Origin: Pantoea agglomerans NBRC 102470
GTDB taxonomy: Bacteria > Pseudomonadota > Gammaproteobacteria > Enterobacterales > Enterobacteriaceae
NCBI RefSeq assembly: GCF_001598475.1
Contig: NZ_BCZA01000011.1
Coordinates: 62,001 to 126,000, forward strand
Direction of reading: 5' to 3'
Length of the DNA stretch: 64,000 nt
Within the stretch, counting starts at the first letter, position 1; each line of letters starts with the position of its first letter. The notes beneath the pieces were generated by a model that did not search any database, was not told the origin of the DNA, and saw only the letters and a list, made by a program, of their open reading frames with translations. This document shows positions 9,637-18,810 of the stretch, in pieces. The position numbers and the translations under genes are program-made.

Positions 9637-10533
9637 TCAGCTCACGCGATCCAGCCAGCGAACATAAGCCTGATCCCATAACGCCGCTGGCGTGCCCGCC
9701 TTGCCAAGGCCAAAGCCATGCCCGCCTTTGCTGATCTGAATCAGCTCAACCGGCACACGATTACGGCGACAGGTGTCGCGCATCAGCTCGGTGTTAAACG
9801 GATTTGAGGTGTGATCGTCCTCGGCCTGCGCCAGAAACGTCGGCGGATATTGCCGGGTTACGTAGTTCTGCACTGACCAGTTCGCCTCATCCTGCGGCGT
9901 GGCATTTTTGCCGACCATCATCAGATGGGTATTGGTGTGCTGATAAGGCGCTTCCAGAGTGATAACCGGATAGATCAGACCCACGCTGTCGACTTTGGGC
10001 ACCACTTCATCCAGCGGATCGATGGCCGGATAGGATTCAAAGTCCGGACGCGCCGCCGCCAGCCCCAGCAGATGCCCACCTGCCGAGAAGCCCAGCACAT
10101 GCACCTTGCGCTCAAAGGATCGCACCAGCCGGATGGCACGCTGCGCATCCTGCAGCGGTGCCAGCCGCCCCGCCTGCCACTTCTCATGCGGCAGCCGGTA
10201 GCTGAGCACATAGGCGGTATAGCCATTGGCATTGAGCCAGCGCGCGACCGGCCAGGCTTCGCGTCCCATGCCGATCCAGCGATAACCGCCACCCGCTGCA
10301 ATTAATACCGCTTCGCCATTGGGATTTTCAGGTTTAAAGCGCTGAATCGCCGGGCTGACGATATTTGACCAGGAACCGGTGCTGTTAATATGCAACTGGC
10401 CCGATGGGCCGCCGCCGCCGGGCGGATCGTCCGGCCAGAGGGGAATAATGTCATCGCGGGCAAATATTTTGCCGGTGGTCATGGAGAGCCCGAGCGCTCC
10501 CGTGCCGAGAATAAAGCGTCGACGCGTAATCAT
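9637..10533 (-). CDS. Tat-exported alpha/beta-hydrolase (esterase)
   Basis: From the ATG at 10533 (AGG five bases upstream) the product has 298 residues and starts MITRRRFILGTGALGLS, a twin-arginine signal, so the folded enzyme is probably exported to the periplasm. The mature part is an alpha/beta hydrolase of the acetyl-xylan-esterase-like class (COG0657). It has the oxyanion segment AAGGGYRWIG, the nucleophile elbow GFSAGG, an acid in AEDDHTSNPFN and the histidine in SKGGHGFG. A longer start at 10617 would bury the Tat signal and is rejected. The substrate is probably an acylated sugar or plant polymer, but this is inference. Confidence 0.85.
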   Translation of the reverse strand: MITRRRFILGTGALGLSMTTGKIFARDDIIPLWPDDPPGGGGPSGQLHINSTGSWSNIVSPAIQRFKPENPNGEAVLIAAGGGYRWIGMGREAWPVARWLNANGYTAYVLSYRLPHEKWQAGRLAPLQDAQRAIRLVRSFERKVHVLGFSAGGHLLGLAAARPDFESYPAIDPLDEVVPKVDSVGLIYPVITLEAPYQHTNTHLMMVGKNATPQDEANWSVQNYVTRQYPPTFLAQAEDDHTSNPFNTELMRDTCRRNRVPVELIQISKGGHGFGLGKAGTPAALWDQAYVRWLDRVS

Positions 10534-10715
10534 AATGCCTGTTATGTGATACCAGAAGAGTGAGCAAACCGTTGCGGCAGGCTGCAGTAGAATCAACAGA
10601 TGCAAGTCGGGTGCCATGGCTGGCGATTATGTACGCAATGGCCCCTGAAAAGCCATAAAAAAACGCGCCCGCCAGGCGTAATGTCAGTCAGTTAAGCGAC
10701 AGGTGATAACGCAGT

Positions 10716-10902
10716 CTGGTGCCGGGCAGGGGCTGGCGGTCCTCGCGCCGCTGCGCGGTTCCTTCACTTCATTCCTCTGCCTGACGGACCGCCGGGGATG
10801 GCACATCCTGTGCCGCCCCGCCTTTCGCCCGCGTCCTGCGGGCTCTCCTGGCAGACTCATTCTGTTCAGCGCTGCGGATTACCTGCCCCTGCCCGGCCCC
10901 AG
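10716..10902. repeat. Fold-back element with 13-bp perfect inverted ends
   Basis: GCCGGGCAGGGGC at 10721-10733 recurs as its exact reverse complement at 10885-10897. The match extends imperfectly on both sides to about 27 bp. Nested inside are GGCGGTCC (10735-10742) and GGACCGCC (10787-10794). It has no coding capacity. The structure fits a miniature inverted-repeat element or a long RNA hairpin. I did not find a second copy in the window. Confidence 0.55.
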
Positions 10903-11183
10903 CCTGCTCTGAAACTTCAGTGTGTATTGTTAAAAAGGGCACGAGAGTGGAGGCCTGAGCGCCTCTGCTGCTGAAAGGGCTATCCGCAGCGCTGAGGCGT
11001 GACGGCGGGCCAGAAGTCCACGCCGGGAAGCGTGGACAGGTCGGGGCCGGCCAGGGAGGGCCGATCCCCGAACGGTTCGTCGGCACGGCGTCAAAGCCGA
11101 AGGTACCGCGTGAGCGGCGCGAGGACGGCCCGGCAGCAGCAGAGGTGCGCTGGCCCGCACTGCGGCTCGCTCGCCCGGAAAAA
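10903..11183. other. GC-rich hairpin-rich non-coding stretch
   Basis: About 280 bases with no recognisable protein, but several strong potential stems: AGGC/GCCT (about 10951-10965), TCCACG/CGTGGA (about 11017-11036), and TCGGGG-CCGGCC / GGCCG-at-CCCCGA (11041-11071). It could hold a structured RNA or be the remains of a repeat. Confidence 0.35.
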
Positions 11184-11210
11184 AAGCTGCCACGTTTGAA
11201 CGTGACAGCC
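11184..11210 (-). terminator. Terminator of the periplasmic-protein gene
   Basis: On the minus strand GCTG-t-CACGTT-ca-AACGTG-g-CAGC is followed by seven T. It lies about 70 bases after the stop of the minus-strand gene at 11277. Confidence 0.75.
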
Positions 11211-11276
11211 TTTATAAATTTAATCTTAACTGATCAGTATTAGCCGGCAGGCGCGTTTTTATTTAATCCGATGCGG

Positions 11277-11621
11277 TTAATCTTCCTGCTGGAACTGCGC
11301 CATCACGGCCTGCTCACACTGCTGTTCGTTAACGCGCAGTTTGGCACGCTCATCATCACCCAGCTGCAGCCAGGCACTGGCCACTTCACGCGCGGACTCT
11401 TCATCGAACTCGGGCTGATTCATCGCCGACGACGACTGACTGCGCGCCACGGTGGACTTCATCTGGTCGACATATTGATCCGCGCTGGCGACCTTTTTCT
11501 CGCCGCTGACAATATGGCACAGCTGACTGGCATAAACATTCTGCTCAGTGTCAGCCTCGTCCGCCGCCAGCGCGCTGCCGGTGGCGAGCATGCTCAGCAA
11601 CACTATCTGAGTTACTTTCAT
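11277..11621 (-). CDS. Small periplasmic protein, function unknown
   Basis: 114 residues with a clear Sec signal peptide (MKVTQIVLLSMLATGSALA, then ADE). The mature part is about 95 residues, acidic and helical, with two cysteines (in QLCHIV and QQCEQA) that could form a disulfide. AGGAG lies 7 bases before the ATG. I do not recognise the family. It starts 22 bases after the antiporter gene on the same strand, so the two may be co-transcribed. Confidence 0.75.
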   Translation of the reverse strand: MKVTQIVLLSMLATGSALAADEADTEQNVYASQLCHIVSGEKKVASADQYVDQMKSTVARSQSSSAMNQPEFDEESAREVASAWLQLGDDERAKLRVNEQQCEQAVMAQFQQED

Positions 11622-11643
11622 TCTTAACTCCTGTTAGTTCGGG

Positions 11644-12990
11644 TTAAACCTTACGCTGAAGGGCTTCAAGGCGTTTCTGACGCCAGTTCAGCAGCGGCGA
11701 CACGGTGGTGCCGTGGACCACCACGCTGCAGACCACCAGCGTTAACGCCATATTGGTCATAATTTCCATCTGCGGGCCTTCCATACCGTGCGTCCAGGCA
11801 TAGGCGATGTAGTTCAGACTGCCAATCCCGCGGATGCCCAGCCAGCCAATCAGCAGACGCTGCCCCAGCGGCAGTCCGGCGCGCAGCGTCACCAGCCAGA
11901 CGGCCAGTGGCCGCACCACCACAAACAGCACCAGGCCAATCAGCACGCCGTAGATGTTCCAGTGCTGCGCCAGTGTGACGCCCAGCACCACCATCATGCC
12001 AGCCGCCAGTAAACGTTCAATAGTATCGCCAAAAGAGAGGGCGTCGCCTACTACAAACCCTATCGACTTCACCATATTGTTGTCGCCCTGATGCGCCAGG
12101 CGTTTATTAGGGTTCACCAGTGCTTCAGAGGGCAGCACGCGCTCGTCGTCAGAGAGATCGTCCGGCTGATGGCGACGGAATACGCCCATCTCAGCACGGC
12201 GTAATCCCAGCCCGGCGGCGAAGGCAGCCAGGAAGCCGGAGGCACCCAGCCACTCCACCAGTGAATAACTCAGCGCAATCAGCGCCAGCGCCAGGAAATC
12301 ATTGGGCGCCACATCGCCATTGGCATTGCGAAGTCGGGTCGCCAGCAGGCCAATCAACTGCCCCAGCACGAAACCGATGATCAGACCGCCGCCAATTGCC
12401 CAGAGCACCTCGACCGCACCCCAGTGCCCCAGCATCGCCACGCTCAGGCTTTCGCCATTAAACAGCAGCAGCGCCAGCATCAGCAACGGCAGCGCGGAAC
12501 CATCATTCATACCCGCTTCGCTGGAGATCGCCACGCGCAGCGAGTCATCATCCTGCGCATCGTTGACCGAGATTAAGCTCGCCAGCACCGGATCGGTTGG
12601 CGCGACAATGGCACCAAACGCCAGTGCAATCGGCCAGTCTAATCCCACCAGGAAGTGCGACAGCAGGGTCATCGCGGCCACGGTCAGCAGCATGGCGGGA
12701 AAAGCCAGTTTCAGCCCGGTGTGCCAGCAGTTATTTTGCAGCGGCTGACGCAGCTTGAGGCCGGTGATGAACAGCGAGGCAGCCATGGTGATTTCAGTGA
12801 TGTGCGCCACGGCTTCGGAATGGGTAACAATATCGATGTGGATAACATCAAATCCCCACGGGCCGCACAGCATGCCCGCGATAAGGAACAGACCAAATGA
12901 GGTGACTGGCCCCCGGTGAATCCAACCGGAAGCCAGCGACATCAGCAGCAAGAGGCCGCCCGTCGCTGCTGTCCAGGCTAAAAAGTTCAT
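11644..12990 (-). CDS. CPA1-family Na+(K+)/H+ antiporter
   Basis: Inner-membrane exchanger of 448 residues with about 12 membrane segments. It shows the CPA1 (NhaP-type) ion-site motifs APTDPVLAS (near residue 131) and SSEAGMNDGSALP (near residue 156). The late segment WLGIRGIGSLNYIAY carries the conserved Arg-Gly of the family. GGAG lies before the ATG. Ion specificity cannot be read from sequence. It probably works in pH or salt homeostasis. Confidence 0.88.
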   Translation of the reverse strand: MNFLAWTAATGGLLLLMSLASGWIHRGPVTSFGLFLIAGMLCGPWGFDVIHIDIVTHSEAVAHITEITMAASLFITGLKLRQPLQNNCWHTGLKLAFPAMLLTVAAMTLLSHFLVGLDWPIALAFGAIVAPTDPVLASLISVNDAQDDDSLRVAISSEAGMNDGSALPLLMLALLLFNGESLSVAMLGHWGAVEVLWAIGGGLIIGFVLGQLIGLLATRLRNANGDVAPNDFLALALIALSYSLVEWLGASGFLAAFAAGLGLRRAEMGVFRRHQPDDLSDDERVLPSEALVNPNKRLAHQGDNNMVKSIGFVVGDALSFGDTIERLLAAGMMVVLGVTLAQHWNIYGVLIGLVLFVVVRPLAVWLVTLRAGLPLGQRLLIGWLGIRGIGSLNYIAYAWTHGMEGPQMEIMTNMALTLVVCSVVVHGTTVSPLLNWRQKRLEALQRKV

Positions 12991-13051
12991 AATACTCCAG
13001 ATTATTTCGGGTTTATGAATAAGCCTGGCACATTTTTTGACGGGCGAGGTG

Positions 13052-14254
13052 TCAGTTTTTCAGGTGACGACTGGCGAAGCGGACCGCCAGCGCGGCGGCA
13101 CCGGCTAAGGTCGAGAGCGCAACCACGCCATTCCAGCCCCAGTGTGCCAGCGCCAGACTTCCCAGCGCCGCACCGGTGGCCATACCGATAAACACCACGG
13201 TAAACAGCAGCGCATTCAGGCGACTGCGCGCTTCAGGCGCCAGGCCATAGACCAGCGTCTGATGCGCCACCAGGGTGGCCTGCACCCCTAAATCGAAGCC
13301 AATGGTGCAGAGGACAATCAGCGCCAGCTGGGCTGGCATTGGCAGCAGCGGCAGCAGAAACATCAGCGCAAAGGAGATTGTCACCAGCGCGGCGCCAGCC
13401 TGCGTGACCCTTGCCGGACCGATGCGGTCAGCAAAACTGCCCGCCAGCGGTGCCGCCATGGCACCCGCCGCACCGGCTAAACCAAACGCCCCGGCCACGG
13501 CACTGTCCAGATGAAAGCGGTCGCTGAGCATTAACGCCAGCGTCGACCAGAAGGCGCTAAAACCCACTGACAACAGCCCCTGAGCCAGTGCGGCACGACG
13601 CAGCGTCTGATGGTGACGCCACAGGTGAACCAGCGACAGCAACAGGCGCGGATAGCTCACCGAGGTGCCTGGCGCGAAACGCGGCAGTACCCGCCACAGC
13701 GTGAGCGTAATCAGCAGCACCGCCAGCGCAGCAATCATATACATGGTGCGCCAGCCGAAATACTCTGCCACCACCCCGCTGACCACCCGCGACAGCAGGA
13801 TGCCCACCAGCAGCCCGGTCATCACCGTGCCGACTGTTTTACCCCGACTGCGTTCCGGCGCCAGCGCCGCCGAAGCGGGCACAATATCCTGCGCCACGGT
13901 GGCGGTCAGGCCGGTGATAAAACTGGCAATCAGCAGCGCGCTGAGTCCACCGGAAAAACCACACAGCAGCAGCGCCGCCACCAGCATTAAGCCTTTGATA
14001 AAGATAATGGTGCGCCGGTCATGGCGATCGCCCAGCGGGGCCAGCAGCAGGATGCCCAGCGCATAGCCCGCCTGGGTCAGCATCGGCACCATGCCGACCG
14101 CGCCGATGCCGGCGTTAAACTGCTTGCTGATGATATCCAGCATCGGCTGGCTGTAGTAGATCGACGCGACGCTGAGTCCGGCACCGGCGGCCAGGGTAAA
14201 CACCAGCGGCGCAGAGAGCGGTTCATTTTGAGTCTGGGTCTGTATGGCTGACAT
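13052..14254 (-). CDS. MFS exporter, drug/sugar-efflux type
   Basis: From the ATG at 14254 (GAGGA about 8 bases upstream) the product has 400 residues with about 12 membrane helices. The MFS loop 2-3 signature is GDRHDRRTIIF, and the first helix carries the motif SIYYSQPMLDII seen in a group of enterobacterial efflux carriers. It is divergent from a LysR regulator 94 bases away, which probably controls it. Substrate unknown. Confidence 0.85.
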   Translation of the reverse strand: MSAIQTQTQNEPLSAPLVFTLAAGAGLSVASIYYSQPMLDIISKQFNAGIGAVGMVPMLTQAGYALGILLLAPLGDRHDRRTIIFIKGLMLVAALLLCGFSGGLSALLIASFITGLTATVAQDIVPASAALAPERSRGKTVGTVMTGLLVGILLSRVVSGVVAEYFGWRTMYMIAALAVLLITLTLWRVLPRFAPGTSVSYPRLLLSLVHLWRHHQTLRRAALAQGLLSVGFSAFWSTLALMLSDRFHLDSAVAGAFGLAGAAGAMAAPLAGSFADRIGPARVTQAGAALVTISFALMFLLPLLPMPAQLALIVLCTIGFDLGVQATLVAHQTLVYGLAPEARSRLNALLFTVVFIGMATGAALGSLALAHWGWNGVVALSTLAGAAALAVRFASRHLKN

Positions 14255-14298
14255 GCTGTAATCCTCATCATTTCGTCCTGCCATTAAAGCGCATTGCG

Positions 14299-14343
14299 GT
14301 TATACGCGGTAGACTGACATCAGGCAAAACCGTTATACGTGGT
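14299..14343. promoter_or_regulatory. Repeated LysR-type operator between MFS and lysR genes
   Basis: GTTATACGCGGT (14299-14310) and GTTATACGTGGT (14332-14343) differ at one base. Their starts are 33 bases apart, about three helical turns, in the divergent intergenic region. This is a candidate binding site of the adjacent LysR protein. Confidence 0.5.
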
Positions 14344-14347
14344 GCGT

Positions 14348-15316
14348 ATGAACAATCCTAACAGCAGCGATCGCATCGATCTGATGCAGACTTTTATCCG
14401 TATTGTGGAGAGCGGCAGCTTATCCGCCGCCGCCGCGCAGCTCGGCACGACACAACCCACCGTCAGCCGCCGACTGCAGAGCCTGGAGCAGCGGCTGGGC
14501 CTCAAGCTTATCCTGCGCACCACCCATGCGCTGAAGCTTACCGATGATGGCGAGCGCTGCTACGCCCAGGCGCGGCAGCTGCTGGCGACCTGGCATGCGC
14601 TGGAAGATGAGCTGACCGGGGCCAGCGATGACCCGGTCGGTACGCTGCGGGTTCGCGCCCCGCACGCCTTTGGCCAGGATCAGCTGATCGCCCCGCTGGT
14701 GGATTATCTGCACCGCTACCCCCGGCTTAATATTGAGTGGATGCTGAATGATCGCACGCCCGACTTTATGGCGGAGAATGTGGACTGCGCCATTCAGGTC
14801 GGCGCGCCAACCGATCCTTCGGTGGTGGCGATACTGCTGGCAGAAGTGCCACGTATTGTGGTGGCCGCCCCGCACCTGCTGGCGCAGCAGCCACCGATAG
14901 AGCGGGTTGAACAGCTGCGCGATCTGCCGTGGCTGGCACTGACCAGTTTTTACCGTAACGAAGTGGCGTTGCAGAAGATTGACGATGGCCAGCCGGTGAA
15001 CCTGGCGATTACGCCCCGGCTGAGCAGCGACAGTTTATATGCGGTGCGTAAAGCGGCACTGGCGGGGATGGGAGCCGCGATCGTCTCGTCCTGGGCGGTG
15101 CAGGAAGATCTGGCGGATGGCGGCCTGGTTCAGCTGATGCCTGCGTGGCAGGCACCGCCGCTGCCGGTGTGGCTGACCTATCCCTGGGCGAGTTACTACC
15201 CGGCCAGGCTGCAACACTTTTTTGCCATGATCAAAGAGGTGATGCCGCAGCTGGCGGGCACGCGTCCGGCCTCACAGCCAGCGGGTCGTTCAGGGGGAGC
15301 AGAGCGGAAAGGGTAA
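14348..15316 (+). CDS. LysR-family transcriptional regulator
   Basis: 322 residues from the ATG at 14348. A GTG three codons earlier is also possible, and neither has a strong ribosome site. The N-terminal winged helix-turn-helix is clear (SGSLSAAAAQLGTTQPTVSR, residues about 23-42), followed by a linker and a periplasmic-binding-like effector domain from about residue 90. It is divergent from the MFS exporter and probably regulates it and itself. The C-terminal tail (ASQPAGRSGGAERKG) is low-complexity and unusual. Confidence 0.9.
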   Translation: MNNPNSSDRIDLMQTFIRIVESGSLSAAAAQLGTTQPTVSRRLQSLEQRLGLKLILRTTHALKLTDDGERCYAQARQLLATWHALEDELTGASDDPVGTLRVRAPHAFGQDQLIAPLVDYLHRYPRLNIEWMLNDRTPDFMAENVDCAIQVGAPTDPSVVAILLAEVPRIVVAAPHLLAQQPPIERVEQLRDLPWLALTSFYRNEVALQKIDDGQPVNLAITPRLSSDSLYAVRKAALAGMGAAIVSSWAVQEDLADGGLVQLMPAWQAPPLPVWLTYPWASYYPARLQHFFAMIKEVMPQLAGTRPASQPAGRSGGAERKG

Positions 15317-15350
15317 AGCAGGCGCCCGCCTCAGCGGGCCGCCAGAGAGG

Positions 15351-15854
15351 TTACTTCGGTTTTTTATCGCTGCGCGACATCTGATCCAGCCAGCCCATCA
15401 CAAAGGCGGAGAGCACAAAGGTCAGGTGGATAATCACGTACCACATCAGCTTGTCGTTTTCGACGTTGCGCGCTTCCATAAACACCCGCAGCAGGTGAAT
15501 CGAGGAGATGGCGACAATGGAGGCGGCGACTTTGTTTTTCAGCGAGCCGGAGTCCATCTTGCCCAGCCAGCTCAGCTTCTCTTTATCTTCGTCGATATCG
15601 AGCTTAGAGATGAAGTTCTCATAACCCGACAGCATCACCATCACCAGCAGGCCGCCAACCAGCGTCATATCCACCAGCGACAGCAGCAGCAGGATCAGAT
15701 CGTTTTCCGCAATGCTGAAAATGTTGGGCAGCAGGTGGAAAATTTCCTGGAAAAATTTAATGGTCAGCGCCAGCAATCCCAGCGAAAGTCCAATGTAAAC
15801 CGGGGCCAGCAACCAGCGCGATGCATACATCAGGTTTTCGGTAAAACGTTCCAT
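15351..15854 (-). CDS. yqhA: UPF0114 inner-membrane protein YqhA
   Basis: 167 residues with three or four membrane segments, matching the TIGR00645/YqhA family in length and sequence ([20 protein letters not shown] start, charged [13 protein letters not shown] loop). Function is unknown. It lies 54 bases after kdpD on the same strand, in the place where kdpE would be expected. Confidence 0.9.
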   Translation of the reverse strand: MERFTENLMYASRWLLAPVYIGLSLGLLALTIKFFQEIFHLLPNIFSIAENDLILLLLSLVDMTLVGGLLVMVMLSGYENFISKLDIDEDKEKLSWLGKMDSGSLKNKVAASIVAISSIHLLRVFMEARNVENDKLMWYVIIHLTFVLSAFVMGWLDQMSRSDKKPK

Positions 15855-15908
15855 ACAATCCCACGAATAATCAAACAGGTCCGGGAGTATAACCGATCAA
15901 CTGTGAAG

Positions 15909-18584
15909 TTATTTCAGCCCTTCGTCAGAAATTTCAGGGACCGGCGGCAGCGGCAGCGAGAGACGAAATGCCGCGCCGCCTTCGGCCCTGTTCTCTGCCC
16001 AGATCTGACCACCGTGGCTCTCGATAATGGTTTTACAGATTGCCAGACCCAGTCCGACGCCCGGCACCGCCGACTCTTTGTCGCCCCGCCAGAATTTATC
16101 GAATATCCGGCTTAAGTCGTCTTCGGCAATGCCCGGTCCGCTATCCCAGACCGAGATCTCCAGCCGTGATGCCGCACGCCAGGCGCGAATGCCGCGTGGT
16201 GCGCTGTTACCGGCATACTTCAGGCTGTTCTCAATCAGGTTGGTGAAGACCCGCTCCAGCAGCGTGCTGTCGCCTTTGATCAGCACGATGTCGTCCGGCA
16301 GATCGAGCCGGACCTCATGCCCTTTCAGTGATGGTGCCATGCTGCTCAGCGCCCCGCCGACCACCTCTTCCAGCGCCAGCCACTCCTCACGCAGGTTGAG
16401 GCCGCCCGACTGAATGCGCGCCATATCCAGCATGTTGCTCACCAGCCGGATGGTGCTCAGCGTCTGCTCGCGGATCTGACTGGCCTGCGGCACATATTTT
16501 GAGTTGTCGCTGGCCAGGTCGAGCATCAGCATTTCCGCCTGACCAAACAGCACGGTCAGTGGAGTGCGCAGGTCGTGGGACAGCGCTGACAGCAGCGCAT
16601 TGCGCAGCTGTTCACGCTCCGCCGAGAGCCGGGACGCCGCCTCGCTATGCGACAGCGCCATCCGTTCCAGTGCGTTAGCAATCAGCACCGTAAAGGTTTC
16701 CACCAGCCGCTGCTGCTCGGGGATCATCAGCTGACGCAGGTTCTGCGGCTCCACCACCAGCAAACCCCGGCAGTGCGCGCCACTTTTCAGCGGCAGGATC
16801 TGATAAGGCACCGCCGGTAAGGTATCGGTGCCCGCACCCGCAGGCTGGCCTTTGCTGTAACTCCATTTAGCAATCGCGCGATCCGGCTCGCTGGCCGGTA
16901 ACGCATCGCCCACCGGTTGCAGTTCGCCCTGCTCATCCGGCAGCAGCAGCAGGCAGCGCGCCTGTAACGTGGCATCCAGCACCCGCTGGCTGGTGGCGGC
17001 GATATCCTGCGGCGTTAACGCACTGCCCAGCGATTTCGCCATCTCATAGAGCTGGCGCGCCCGCTGCTCGCGGTAGCGCGCCACCCGCGCCTGATAACGC
17101 ACGCCTGCCGTGAGGTTGCCGACGATTACGCCCACCGCCAGCATCACGCCAAAGGTCACCAGATATTGCAGATCGGAGACCGCCACCGTGCCGGTGGGGG
17201 CAACAAAGAAGAGGTCAAAGGCGACGATATTCATCACCGTGGCGATCACCGACGGCCAGCGGCCATAGCGCAGCGCCACGATCACCACCGCCAGCAGATA
17301 GATCATTACGCAGTTGGCGGGATCGAAACCGATCAGCACCGACTGTCCGGCGGCGGTTACAAGGATACAGAGCACCAGCGCCATCATTACGCCGCGCAGC
17401 TGAATACGCCATTTTTCGCTGGTGACGCGGCCATCCGGCAGCGGATGCGGCGCATCCTTCAGCGGCTCATCCAGCGCCACCACCAGCAGATCGAGATCCG
17501 GCCCCAGCTGGCCGAGCCGTTCGGCAAAGCTGTCACGCCGCCAGCGCCGCAGCGGGCGACGACCGGTGACAATTTTGCCCAGATTGTGCGCGCGGGCGTA
17601 ACCCAGTACCGCTTCGGCTTCATCGGGCTCAGAGAGAGTCGCGGTTTCCGCGCCCAGCTCCTGCGCCAGCTGTAACGTACGCAGAATCGCCCGTCGCCGC
17701 GCTTCCGGCAGCCGGTGCAGCCGGGGCGTTTCGACATAGACCGCATGCCATTCACTGCCAAGCCGCGCCGCCAGTCGGGCGGCGGTGCGCACCAGCTTTT
17801 CACTGCCGCTGTCGTCGCCAATGCAGAGCAGAATGGCGTCGCGGGTGTGCCAGACGCGCTCCCGTCCCTGCTGATCGCGCCAGGCGCGCATCTGATCATC
17901 CACCCGATCGGCGGTGCGACGCAGGGCCAGCTCACGCAGGGCGAACAGGTTACCTTTGCGGAAAAAGTTTTCGATGGCGCGTTCCGCGCGGTCGCCAATG
18001 TAGACTTTGCCCTCTTTCAGCCGCTGCCGCAGATCGTCGGGCGGCAGATCGACCAGCACCACTTCGTCGGCGCTGTCGAAAAAGGGATCGGGCACGGTTT
18101 CGCGCACCTGAATGCCGGTGACGCCGCCTACCACATCGTTGAGGCTCTCAAGATGCTGTACGTTGACGGTGGTCAGTACATCGATGCCCGCTTCCAGCAG
18201 CTCCTCAATATCCTGCCAGCGCTTGGGATGGCGCGAGCCCTGCACGTTAGTGTGCGCCAGCTCATCCATCAGGATCACCGCCGGATGGCGAGCCAGCGCG
18301 GCATCAAGATCAAACTCCGCATGACGCGAGCGGCCGGTTGCGCGACGCGGCAGCAGAGTTAACCCTGTCAGCAGCTGCGCGGTTTCCGGCCGGTCATGGG
18401 TCTCTACCACGCCGATTAAGACATCCAGACCCTGCGCGCGCAGCCGCTGTGCCTCCTGCAGCATGGCGTAGGTTTTACCCACGCCCGCACAGGCACCAAA
18501 GTAAATTTTCAGCTGCCCGCGATGAGTCTCGCGGTTAGCCTGCAGCAGCGCGTCGGGATCGGGACGCTGGGGTTCGTGGTTCAT
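15909..18584 (-). CDS. kdpD: Potassium-sensor histidine kinase KdpD
   Basis: Membrane sensor kinase for K+ limitation. It has 891 residues from the ATG at 18584, where AAGGAAG precedes it and MNHEPQRPDPD aligns with E. coli MNNEPLRPDPD. Domains in order: KdpD ATP-binding domain with Walker A GACAGVGKT (near residue 30), a USP-like domain (about 250-365), four membrane helices (about 400-500), a GAF region, a HisKA domain with His670 in LSHDLRTPL, and a HATPase with NLIENSLKYA and GVGLGLAICKT. The usual partner gene kdpE is absent downstream: yqhA follows after 54 bases. A repeat and a hairpin separate it from kdpC. Confidence 0.96.
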   Translation of the reverse strand: MNHEPQRPDPDALLQANRETHRGQLKIYFGACAGVGKTYAMLQEAQRLRAQGLDVLIGVVETHDRPETAQLLTGLTLLPRRATGRSRHAEFDLDAALARHPAVILMDELAHTNVQGSRHPKRWQDIEELLEAGIDVLTTVNVQHLESLNDVVGGVTGIQVRETVPDPFFDSADEVVLVDLPPDDLRQRLKEGKVYIGDRAERAIENFFRKGNLFALRELALRRTADRVDDQMRAWRDQQGRERVWHTRDAILLCIGDDSGSEKLVRTAARLAARLGSEWHAVYVETPRLHRLPEARRRAILRTLQLAQELGAETATLSEPDEAEAVLGYARAHNLGKIVTGRRPLRRWRRDSFAERLGQLGPDLDLLVVALDEPLKDAPHPLPDGRVTSEKWRIQLRGVMMALVLCILVTAAGQSVLIGFDPANCVMIYLLAVVIVALRYGRWPSVIATVMNIVAFDLFFVAPTGTVAVSDLQYLVTFGVMLAVGVIVGNLTAGVRYQARVARYREQRARQLYEMAKSLGSALTPQDIAATSQRVLDATLQARCLLLLPDEQGELQPVGDALPASEPDRAIAKWSYSKGQPAGAGTDTLPAVPYQILPLKSGAHCRGLLVVEPQNLRQLMIPEQQRLVETFTVLIANALERMALSHSEAASRLSAEREQLRNALLSALSHDLRTPLTVLFGQAEMLMLDLASDNSKYVPQASQIREQTLSTIRLVSNMLDMARIQSGGLNLREEWLALEEVVGGALSSMAPSLKGHEVRLDLPDDIVLIKGDSTLLERVFTNLIENSLKYAGNSAPRGIRAWRAASRLEISVWDSGPGIAEDDLSRIFDKFWRGDKESAVPGVGLGLAICKTIIESHGGQIWAENRAEGGAAFRLSLPLPPVPEISDEGLK

Positions 18585-18639
18585 CGCTTCCTTAGAGCCT
18601 ATGCCAGTAGGCGTAATTGTTGCAGACAGTCTGGACACG

Positions 18640-18780
18640 GACAGCGCGGAACAACCGGAGCGTACACGTAGTACGTGAGGATGACTCGCTGCGCTCGCCC
18701 CTTCAGGGCCGCCCTGACGGGCGTTCAGGTTGCTAAAGCAGCCTGTGTGAGCACTGCCCAGGTTCAGACTGACAAATAAA
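18640..18780. repeat. Enterobacterial intergenic palindromic repeat in the kdp operon
   Basis: A stretch with a central palindrome (GTACACGTAGTACGTG, about 18662-18677) and the stem GCCCGTCAGGGCGGCCCTGA-type arms around 18700-18725. Read on the minus strand it resembles a dispersed intergenic repeat of enterobacteria that I recall carrying the words ACGTACTACGTGTACGCTCC and GCGCTGTCCGTGTC. The family assignment is from memory. It separates kdpC from kdpD. Confidence 0.5.
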
Positions 18781-18803
18781 ATAGCCTAATGGGATAGGCT
18801 CTT
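18777..18803 (-). terminator. Terminator-like hairpin between kdpC and kdpD
   Basis: On the minus strand AGCCTA-tcccat-TAGGCT is followed by ATTTTATTTG, beginning a few bases after the kdpC stop. It would reduce read-through from kdpFABC into kdpD. It may belong to the adjoining repeat. Confidence 0.5.
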
Positions 18804-18810
18804 AACACCA

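Noticed and set aside
10769..11193. Overlapping Pro/Ala/Arg-rich frames on both strands
   Set aside because: They result from GC-rich repeats and hairpins; no conserved protein features.
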